In this document: positions 56,488 to 64,000 of the stretch, one piece after another
How the letters are laid out: every line of letters starts with the position of its first letter
How positions within the stretch are numbered: the first letter of the stretch is position 1
DNA from: Coniella vitis
Lineage: Eukaryota; Ascomycota; Sordariomycetes; Diaporthales; Schizoparmaceae
Assembly: GCA_011317545.1 (NCBI GenBank)
Contig: WUJK01000003.1
Location: 3,534,001-3,598,000, forward strand
Direction of reading: 5' to 3'
DNA: 64,000 bases
Program-made: the position numbers and the translations under genes
Notes under the pieces: model-generated
Database searches by the model: none
Told to the model about the DNA's origin: nothing
What the model saw: only the letters and a program-made list of their open reading frames with translations

Positions 56488-58151
56488 GAAGGCAGTGAGG
56501 CGGCGGCGGCGGTGGCGGTGGTGATGCTGCTGCTCACCAAGACTTGTTGACTCGCATCTCACGCTGGTCTTGGACTGTGCTTGGGCTTGGGCTGGGGATT
56601 GGCAAAAGGCAGGGCAGGGCAAGAGTTGCGAAGGTCTAGAACAAGGCTTTCCAGAGCCAAGAGAGAAGCAAGAAACAGAGAAGCAGAATGACGACGAGAG
56701 GAGAGGGCAGCAAGTCCAGATGATAAAGGAGCAACACAGCAGAGCAGCCAGCCCAAGTCAAGCCAGCCCAGCCCACCACGGCGTGAGAGAAGAGCGATAT
56801 CCACCAAGACAGTGGCAGTCGAGCGCGTCGCAGCGTGGGGGCTCTTGCGCAGCTCGCAGCGGAAATCGACGGCGGTAGAGCCAGGCGGATTGGGTCGTTT
56901 CTGAGACGGGACGACAAGACTCGACGTCCAGCCGGGGGACGGGAGGTCTGTGGGTTAGCCCAGCCCAGCAGGTCCTTTGTGGATGCCTTGGATCAGTGAG
57001 TGTGAGCGCACGCTCAAAACAAAACAAACGACCGGGGCGAAAGAGGTTGGGCGATGACGATGGCGATGGCGATGGCGATGGCGGCGTCGGCAAGACGGAC
57101 ATATCAAAGAGGCAACAAATCACTGTCCCAAAACACACACAAAGTGTTGGAAATGATAGCCCATCAAACACAAGCAGGATCGCGAACAAAGGCAATAGTT
57201 GAGACGCAAAATACACGCAAAAGTGAAGACAAAGACGATCGTGGTGAGACGACGCGAGAGCCGTTAGGTTTACAGCGCAAGGCACGCAGACTCGCTGCCC
57301 CTCACGCGAAGCAGTCCCAGGTTTCAGCTTTCAGCACGTCTTATCCCGCCCCCCACACGCGCTAAACCACGCACTGCCTGCTAGCCGACCCGCTGACGAA
57401 GCCCCCAAAGTCTACTATGTACTATGCTCATCCACTGTAAATGAACGGGCGCCCGCCAGATAGCCCTGCTAAGCCGCCGCCGATCTTCAGCCTCACCAAC
57501 GACAAGCCTCATCATCTCTCTTGTCGTCCTGTCACACCGTCCACCATCAGGACACCCTATCAGCCTACATACACGACTGCCACAAGGATCGAGCCCATCT
57601 CGAGGCACATGGCGGTTTCATCTTGGCTTTTCGCCCAATCCTGCAGATGGCGCCTCAAAAAGAAGGGGGGGGGGCCCGGATGGGCGGCGCGAGTGCACGG
57701 AGCCTGCTTGATGATGAAACCCGTCGATGCGCAGGTGCTCGCAGGATTGATACTAACTGTACGTGGCAAGTAAGGTGCCATTGGCATTCTGCGCTGCTCA
57801 ACTATAAATTGTGCAAAGTCCTGGCCATCTCAATGCCGGCCCAAGTGCCGAGACAGGTCTTTGTTGACATGACTCCTCGAGTACGATAGGTCCTTGGTAG
57901 GCAGGCATCTATGTACTGTTGCGTCCCTCTCCAGACTCTCCTTCCAGACGATGCCCAGTATACAGCCAAGGCAATCCGCAGTCTCCTCATGTAACCATAA
58001 AGTAGAAGCCAATACCAAAAATATGGACACACCAACTGGAATCCAGTGTTTCTGTCTATGCTTGCTTGTCTGTATCGCTAACTCTCTGTTTTGCTCCTTC
58101 TTTTGGACCCGTACTGTACATCTAGTGGTAAAACATGGCCGCACCCCTCCT
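56488..58151. other. Intergenic, promoter side of the TM-ORF/esterase gene
   Basis: No gene supported. It contains GATGGC hexamer repeats near 57056-57082, one exact TACTATGTA at 57413-57421 followed by ACTATG, and CT/AG-rich sequence. The right end is the 3' flank of the Mic26/27 gene. Confidence 0.55.
57413..57421 (+). repeat. Dispersed 9-mer TACTATGTA
   Basis: Exact copy in CTACTATGTACTATGC, so a second partial copy overlaps it. About 0.9 kb upstream of the start at 56487 on the minus strand. Confidence 0.6.
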
Positions 58152-59116
58152 CTATTTGCCCTTCTTGACCCAGTCCTCCACCGTCTCCCGCGCCCCCTTG
58201 ACCTTCTCGTCCACCGCGTCCACCACCACACGGCGGTGCGCCTCGGCAAACTTGACGCTGCCCGCCAACGCCTCGCGCGTCTTGATGTGGCTCTGCGCCA
58301 CCACGGGGAACCGCTGCTCGTAGCGCCATGCCAGCTCGCTCACGTTGGTCATGGTCACCGGCAGCACAGTCCAGCCCATGCCCACGCCAAAGGCCACCGG
58401 CACCGTCGCCCGCAGCAGAATGTTGCTCCGTCGCGTCACCATGCTGCCCGCCATGGCCGCCACCAGCACGTACACGAGGCCCGGCATCAGCTTCTCGCCC
58501 GTCTCGGCCCGCGGCGCCAGGCCGGCCACGGTGTCGGTAAAGGACCGCTCCAGGTTGAAGGCACGGTCCATGGCACGGTTCAGCGCATCCTCGGCGTTGC
58601 ACGCGTGTCGGTAGAGGAAGAGGCGCGCGTCGCGAATCTGGAGGGCCAGGCGGTCTGTTGGCGTGGGGCCATGGGCCTGCAGCGAGGACGAGGCTGGGCT
58701 CTCGGAGATAGCAGCGGTACTGGGAGAAGAAGAAGAAGAAGAAGAAGCGACAGCAGCAGCTTTGGATGGCTTGGCTGGTGGCAGGGTTGCGGTTGTGGGC
58801 ACGGCATCGAGGTCGTCGTATATGGGCTTCTTGGTCTGCATTGCATGCAAAGAATGGCAAAATCAGTCACGAGGTTCCTGGTCGAGGTAGTTTGGGCAAC
58901 ATGGGGGACAAGCTGCGCACAGGAGGAGTGTAGGAGTCGGGAGCCTCGGCCAAGGCAGCGCGAGGGTAGAGCATCATGCTGCCAGCGACAAGCGAAGCCG
59001 TCAACGGCGCGGCGTGCTGCGAGAATTATCGCAAGTTAGCAGGCAAGTCTCCTGGGAAGCCGGATTGGCGGAAGCTGGCGAGGCCATACCCGTTGCAGCA
59101 AGACTCTAGCTGCCAT
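58152..59116 (-). CDS. MICOS subunit Mic26/Mic27 (apolipoprotein O family)
   Basis: Inner-membrane component of the MICOS complex that shapes crista junctions. Three exons, 59116-59090, 59016-58921 and 58835-58152, all phase 0, giving 268 aa. The first exon codes only nine residues (MAARVLLQR), which with exon 2 (HAAPLTASLVAGSMMLYPRA, then ALAEAP) forms a mitochondrial targeting and first hydrophobic region. Exon 3 starts TKKPIYDDLD, a hallmark of fungal members. A Ser/Ala-rich linker follows, then the apolipoprotein O core: helix RDARLFLYRHACNAEDALNRAMD, membrane segment LMPGLVYVLVAAMAGSMV (about 157-175), a Gly-rich second segment VPVAFGVGMGWTVLP, and a C-terminal helix with KTREALAGSVKFAE. 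The exon 2 donor is GTGCGC, slightly atypical. Divergent from oct1, which is also mitochondrial. Confidence 0.9.
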
Positions 59117-59921
59117 GACGACCCGAATTGATGCTGTACAGAGCGGAGAGCAGGTGGAAAGCTCGCGGTGATGACGCTGCAAAGCGTGTGGTGAGTAGAC
59201 TTGGTTGCTCGCTTGGGAACTGGGCCGACAAAGAGACAGACACACAGAGGCGGCTTGTTGAATTGGCATTCGGGACCTGGTTTTTGGTTGGCCTGCCGCG
59301 AACTCTTGCCGGTACGAGGTGTGTGGCTAGCAGCCAGCTACAGGTGCTGTGGTGCGGTAGCCTCCCCTGGAGCTCCCGAAAAGTTAGCAGCGCCAGCCAG
59401 CATCAGCCCAGCGCTGTCGGTGGGCTTGTGATTTCGTCATGAGCGACAGGGGCCGGGCAGTCATGCTGCCAATTGGGACAGGTGGGGGGGGGGGGGGTGA
59501 GCCCAGCAGCCACCCGCCGACTATCCCGACGCTGCCCGGCACCGCTCCGGCAACTTTTTTTTTTTCTCCCTGGCCGTTGCAGGGCGCTCCGGATCAAGTA
59601 CATCGTATCCACGATCCCGAGTTTCCTTTCTCTTCTGCTGTGACAACAACACATGGTCGGCCACTTCTTTGCGCCAACTGTCTTTTATTTTCCTTCTTCT
59701 TTCTTGCTCCTGTGCCTTCTTTTCTCTTCTATGCAGATTTCACAGCTATAAGAGAGCGAGATACCCAGGTCATCCCACCGCCTTCTCGTGTTCCCAGCTC
59801 TTCGCGCCACCCCGCCGAACCCTCGACTCATTGTAGGGCCAGGGTATTGGAGCGCGCCGGCGCATCCACGAGCGCCTCCTCACCTCCGCTGCCACTGCCC
59901 ACGATCTCGACAACGGCGGTC
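59117..59921. other. Shared divergent promoter of Mic26/27 and oct1
   Basis: About 0.8 kb between two start codons facing apart, both for mitochondrial proteins. It contains a G-run at 59485-59498 and a T-run near 59555. The oct1 frame stays open back to 59439 without being needed for the protein. Confidence 0.6.
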
Positions 59922-62552
59922 ATGATCCGCTTGGCTCGACGCTCCGCAGCCGCTCCAACATCGGTACTGGCACCGTCCCCAGCCTCAGCCCCAGCCCCAG
60001 CCTCCCTCCTGTCAGCTGCGCCGTTATCACCTCCAGCATCATGCCTGCGCTCGGCGTCGCTCGGCATGCGCCCCGGCGCTCGTGGTGCTGGTCGCCTGCC
60101 ACGCCTGGCTCGACGGTTGCAACACACTGCCTCGGCCCCCGCGACTGCCTCGGCCCCCGCGACTGCCTCTACGGCGACACTTGCAGGGCAGCCCGCGCCC
60201 TCTACTAGACCCCAGTCGATATTAGCGTCCCTGGCAAACCATAGCACGAGCCTCAAGCACGACGACAAGACCCTGCGCCAGATCTTCGACTCGTCCTCGG
60301 CCTGGCTGGCCTTTTCCAACGCCAACAAGAGCAACCCCCCCGTCGGTCTCTTCCGCAACGCGTACCTGACCGCGCCCGCAGGCTTCCTGACGTTTGCCCA
60401 GGTCTCGCTGGATCGCGCCAAGGCCCTGGTCGACAAGATCCTGCGTGCCGCCTCCGTGGACGAGTACCGCCAGATCGTGCGCGACATGGACAGGCTTTCC
60501 GATATCCTGTGCAGAGTCATTGACCTGTCCGACTTTGTGCGCAACACACACCCCCGACCAGACATGCAGGCTGCCGCCTCGCAGGCCTGGTTTCTTGTCT
60601 ACGAGTACATGAACCTGCTCAACACGACCAACGGCTTGAACGAGCAGCTGAGCAAGGCCATGGCCATGCCCGAGGTGTATGAGTCCTGGGGTGCGGAAGA
60701 GCGCACCGTTGCCGAGATCCTGCGGCTCGACTTTACCAAGTCGGCGGTCAACCTCCCCCAAGAGGCACGCGCCAAGTTCATCCAGCTATCGTCCCAGATT
60801 GGCGAGGTCGGCCAGGAGTTTGTCGACGAGATGGCTCCGGCCACACCGACGCTTTCGATTCCCAGCGTCAACCTACAGGGCATGAACCCCCGGTATTGGA
60901 GCAGAAGAATCGGGCCCAAGAAGGAGGTCAAGATACAGACGCTGGGCACAGACGCCACAATGATATTGCGCACCGTGCATAACGAATCAACACGCAAAGA
61001 CGTCTACCTGGCCTCGCGGACCGCCTCGCCCCAGACCATCCAGCGCCTCGAGACCATGATCTGCCTCCGCGCGCAACTTGCCGACCTGGCTGGCTTTGAG
61101 AGCTACAGCCACATGGTCCTGCGCGACAGGATGATGGCCAAGACGCCCGAAAACGTCAACAGCTTTCTCGAGAATCTCATGAGGAGCAACAAGGGCATTG
61201 TCAAGCGCGAAATAGAGGACCTGACGGCCATGAAGAGATCGAACAAGGGCATCACCGGCAAGCAAGTCATGCCGTGGGACAAGGAGTACTACATGGAACT
61301 GATTCGCGGCGCCGCCAAGTCCATGAACAAGTACGAGGACTCGCTGTCTGCCTATTTCTCCCTGGGCACCGTCATGCAGGGCTTGTCGCGGCTGTTTACA
61401 CGCCTCTACGGCATCCGCTTCGTGCCCAGAGAGACGATGCCCGGCGAGGTGTGGCACCGCGACGTCCGCCGCCTAGACGTCATCTCCGACACGGACGGCT
61501 TCGTCGCCGTGCTGTACTGCGACTTGTTCTTCCGCGACGGCAAGGCCGCCAACCCGGCGCACTTTACCGTTCGATGCTCGCGCGAGATCCAGGAACACGA
61601 GCTCCGCGAGGCCGAAGCCGCGGCTGCGGCCACGCACCAAGAACAACAACAACCACCCCGACCCCATGGCGGCGACTTGCCCCGTTTCGCCTCCGCAGAG
61701 GAAGCAGCAAACGACGGCATGGCCCTCGCGCGCGACGACAAGGGCCGGCTCAAGCAGCTCCCGACGATTGCGCTCGTGTGCGATTTCCCGCAAAGCCACA
61801 CGGCCGGCGACAAGCCCGCCTTCCTCACGTACGGCCAGCTCGAGACGCTCTTCCACGAAATGGGCCACGCCATCCATAGTATCCTGGCGCGCACCTCGCT
61901 GCACAACGTCTCGGGCACGCGCTGCGCGACGGACCTCGCCGAGCTCCCCTCGACGCTCATGGAGCTCTTTTGCGCCGACCCGGCTGTGCTCGCGCTGTTT
62001 GCGCGCCACTGGCAGACCGACGCGCCGCTCGACTACCGCATGGTGACGGAGCAGCTGCATCAGGCGCGCCTCTTTGCGGGCATCGACACGGAACATCAGA
62101 TCCTGCTGGCGATGCTCGACCAACAGTACCACTCGGAGCAGGTGACCAGGGCGGTCAAGGAGGGCGAGCCCTTCAACTACTCGACGACGAAGGTGCTGCA
62201 CAAGGTGCAGCAGAAATGGTGCAGGTCGGGCGATGACCCGCTGGGCACGTCATGGCAAGGGTTCTTTGGCCACTTGTTTGGCTATGGCAGCTCGTACTAC
62301 AGCTACCTCTTTGACCGCGTGCTGGCGGACCGCGTCTGGTTTACCGTGTTCAACTCGGGCGAGGACGGCGCGGCCATCAGCCGGGACAAGGGCGAGAGGC
62401 TCAAGGAGAATCTGCTCAAGCACGGGGGCGGGCGGGGCCCGTGGGAGTGTTTGTCCGAGACGTTGCAAGATCCGAGGCTGTTGGAAGGCGGTGCGCAGGC
62501 GATGGCTTTGGTGGGTAGTTGGGGGACGGGCCCATGCTTCAAGCGGTCTTGA
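59922..62552 (+). CDS. oct1: Mitochondrial intermediate peptidase Oct1 (M3 metallopeptidase)
   Basis: Matrix zinc peptidase that removes an octapeptide from imported precursors after MPP cleavage. Single exon, 876 aa. The frame is open further upstream, but I start at 59922 because it gives an Arg/Ala/Ser-rich presequence (MIRLARRSAAAPT) without acidic residues; earlier in-frame ATGs add unrelated sequence. An Ala/Ser/Thr/Pro-rich leader of about 100 residues precedes the peptidase M3 fold (SLKHDDKTLRQIFDSSSAW onward). The zinc site is intact: HEMGH (His 645, Glu 646, His 649) and Glu 674 in AELPSTLME, with the 29-residue spacing from first His to Glu usual in this family. A short insert (EQQQPPRPHGGD) lies before the zinc domain. 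The C-terminal FGYGSSYYSYLFDR block is typical. Confidence 0.94.
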   Translation: MIRLARRSAAAPTSVLAPSPASAPAPASLLSAAPLSPPASCLRSASLGMRPGARGAGRLPRLARRLQHTASAPATASAPATASTATLAGQPAPSTRPQSILASLANHSTSLKHDDKTLRQIFDSSSAWLAFSNANKSNPPVGLFRNAYLTAPAGFLTFAQVSLDRAKALVDKILRAASVDEYRQIVRDMDRLSDILCRVIDLSDFVRNTHPRPDMQAAASQAWFLVYEYMNLLNTTNGLNEQLSKAMAMPEVYESWGAEERTVAEILRLDFTKSAVNLPQEARAKFIQLSSQIGEVGQEFVDEMAPATPTLSIPSVNLQGMNPRYWSRRIGPKKEVKIQTLGTDATMILRTVHNESTRKDVYLASRTASPQTIQRLETMICLRAQLADLAGFESYSHMVLRDRMMAKTPENVNSFLENLMRSNKGIVKREIEDLTAMKRSNKGITGKQVMPWDKEYYMELIRGAAKSMNKYEDSLSAYFSLGTVMQGLSRLFTRLYGIRFVPRETMPGEVWHRDVRRLDVISDTDGFVAVLYCDLFFRDGKAANPAHFTVRCSREIQEHELREAEAAAAATHQEQQQPPRPHGGDLPRFASAEEAANDGMALARDDKGRLKQLPTIALVCDFPQSHTAGDKPAFLTYGQLETLFHEMGHAIHSILARTSLHNVSGTRCATDLAELPSTLMELFCADPAVLALFARHWQTDAPLDYRMVTEQLHQARLFAGIDTEHQILLAMLDQQYHSEQVTRAVKEGEPFNYSTTKVLHKVQQKWCRSGDDPLGTSWQGFFGHLFGYGSSYYSYLFDRVLADRVWFTVFNSGEDGAAISRDKGERLKENLLKHGGGRGPWECLSETLQDPRLLEGGAQAMALVGSWGTGPCFKRS

Positions 62553-62914
62553 GAAGAAGGAAGTTGTTGTTGTTGGTGGTGGTGATGCTTCTCCAGGGCT
62601 AGGCTTCCCCTTCTGGAACTCGTATTCGAGGGGGGTGCTTACACATTATTGGGCGCTCGTTGAGTCTTCTTCTTCTTCTTTGGGGCAAACGGGAAAACAT
62701 CACGAGTGCCGCCGTATCATGAAAGAAGGAACAAGACAAGACAGGATAAATCTCGGTCGTATTGCATATCATATCAGTGTAGCGCCCCGCCCCGCCCCGC
62801 CCAACCCAACCAAAATAAGAACAAAAGACAGATACCCTTCATATGTGCATGGTTGCGAGCAGAAGGGGGCGCACAAAGTGAAAATATCCGAGACGCGGCC
62901 GAGGTACCTGGCTC

Positions 62915-62962
62915 GCTGCTGGCTGCTGGCTGCTGGCTGCTGGCTGCTGGCTGCTGGCTGCT
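62915..62962. repeat. Tandem 7-mer GCTGCTG (six copies plus a partial)
   Basis: Perfect heptanucleotide repeats, in phase neither with a gene nor with a codon, 0.36 kb after oct1. Confidence 0.9.
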
Positions 62963-63040
62963 TGGTCGTCTTGACTCCGGGCTGGGGTGGGAAGCAAGCT
63001 GGCCCTGGCGGGATTCTGGAAGCGTCCATCCAATCCGTCC

Positions 63041-63076
<36 letters not shown>
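63041..63076. repeat. (GTCT)9 microsatellite
   Basis: Nine perfect units; on the minus strand it yields an artefactual TDRQTDRQ open frame. Confidence 0.9.
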
Positions 63077-63078
<2 letters not shown>

Positions 63079-63705
63079 GGTGGAACACTGGTGATTGCAT
63101 CGTCTTGATGAGTAAGGAAGCACTGCCAGCGACGACGATACACGACAGAGGCGGCTTTGGGCCGCACAGCCGCGCTGCATCCACCGCAAGATGGATCGTG
63201 TCCACGCACTCGGCTTGGGATTCAGCCTTGCCCAAGTGACGCCACTGGCAGCCTTTCTTTGGTCGTCTTCCATGGAGACTGTCCAAGCCTTGCTGGTATT
63301 ACTCAGCAACCCTCTCCACAACCGCGACTGTATATCATATATCATTGGGGCTCCCCCTTGTCGATGTCAGCAAAGTGCATCATCCCCCCCTCAGCCTTTG
63401 CCGATGCGCGCAGAGACAGAGAGAGAGAGAGCGAGAAAGAGATCCCCAAGAGACAGCACTCGGCCCAAATGGCGGTCGCAGCTGTCTGGTCCGCAACGCT
63501 GACACGGCCCTTGCAAGCCTCTGATTGGGCTGTGCAATGGATGATGCATGTGTCCTTTTCTCATCTTGGCCATGCTACTGTCGCCCATGAATAACCCAAT
63601 TACTACATTCGGCCTAGCGCTTTGGGTCTTTGTCCCCCTTGCACGTCCGTGGCGCACAGCGCGCTCACGATATGTTGACTGGCTGGCTTTGGGTGGGGGT
63701 GGGGG

Positions 63706-63708
<3 letters not shown>

Positions 63709-63736
<28 letters not shown>
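63709..63736. repeat. (AG)14 microsatellite
   Basis: Fourteen perfect AG units following a G-run. Confidence 0.9.
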
Positions 63737-64000
63737 CACGTTGCCTGTTTGCCCTCTCTGCCTCGCTTTTTCTTTCCCTGGCCGTGTGTCTGGGCATGGA
63801 GGAGTAACAAATTGTGTCTCTTCTCTCGGTCCTTTTGCGCTGCCTTTGGGGTGGAGGACAAGAAAGAGGACAGGGGTGGCAGGCATCGCCACGACATGAT
63901 ATGACATGCAGCGCGTGTCTGTCTGTATCTTGGCCACCTGTGTCGCCTTCTGTTGCTCTGCTCCTTCGGGGCAGATTCGTTATTCAGCGCTTGAACCACC

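Larger units (their letters stand above)
62553..64000. other. 3' flank of oct1, repeat-rich, no gene seen
   Basis: Open frames here translate tandem repeats or lack domains. Three microsatellite/minisatellite tracts are listed separately. The window ends without a further gene start being recognisable. Confidence 0.55.

Noticed and set aside
62769..63345. Minus-strand proteins with TDRQTDRQ and QPAASSQQ repeats
   Set aside because: Translations of the (GTCT)9 and 7-mer tandem repeats in the oct1 3' flank.

Overview
The window is nuclear DNA from a filamentous ascomycete (Pezizomycotina, most likely a Sordariomycete; species not determinable by eye). The basis is short introns with GTRAGT-type donors and CTAAC/TGAC-type branch sites, Kozak-like starts (CACCATGG, GCCATGG), long CT-, GT- and A-rich untranslated stretches, many microsatellites, and fungal-type proteins (ABCC transporter, Pex6, Mnn10-family mannosyltransferase, GH125/Mug157, GPI wall protein, MICOS Mic26/27, Oct1). 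I see no transposase, rRNA, tRNA, CRISPR or operon structure.

Layout: 0.9-6.4 kb, a 14-exon ABCC exporter (+). 7.5-8.4 kb, a Pro/Gln/Tyr-rich protein with a C-terminal glycine-zipper segment (-). 8.4-15.7 kb, a gene-poor block with a (CTT)29 microsatellite. 15.7-16.3 kb, a Ser-rich GPI-anchored protein (-). 16.3-20.2 kb, gene-poor. 20.2-21.7 kb, an SH3BGR/thioredoxin-like protein (+), convergent with pex6 (-, 22.4-26.9 kb). 28.5-30.9 kb, a membrane-anchored steryl ester hydrolase/lipase (+), divergent from pex6. 34.5-35.6 kb, a secreted GH16 glucanase (+). 37.3-39.4 kb, GH125/Mug157 (-). 40.9-42.6 kb, a GT34 Mnn10-type mannosyltransferase (-). 42.6-46.4 kb, gene-free but rich in one short motif. 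46.4-46.7 kb, a 58-aa Cys-rich protein (+). 49.6-52.8 kb, a 1056-aa single-pass membrane protein (+). 53.8-56.5 kb, a type-B carboxylesterase and, just upstream on the same strand, a membrane-segment ORF that may be an alternative 5' part of the same gene (-). 58.2-59.1 kb, Mic26/27 (-), divergent from oct1 (+, 59.9-62.6 kb).

Functional themes: neighbouring genes form loose pairs. Two mannose/glycan enzymes lie in tandem (Mug157, Mnn10-like), two mitochondrial proteins share one 0.8-kb divergent promoter (Mic26/27, Oct1), and a peroxisome biogenesis ATPase is divergent from a lipid hydrolase.

The least expected signal is a 9-mer, TACTATGTA (reverse complement TACATAGTA; half-sites TAC-N3-GTA). 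I count 19 exact copies by eye against about 0.5 expected by chance. All lie outside predicted coding sequence, several lie just upstream of start codons, and they cluster at 17.2, 27.4, 32 and 42.7-46.3 kb. All splice models below were derived by hand from phase, splice-site and protein continuity and have no transcript support.
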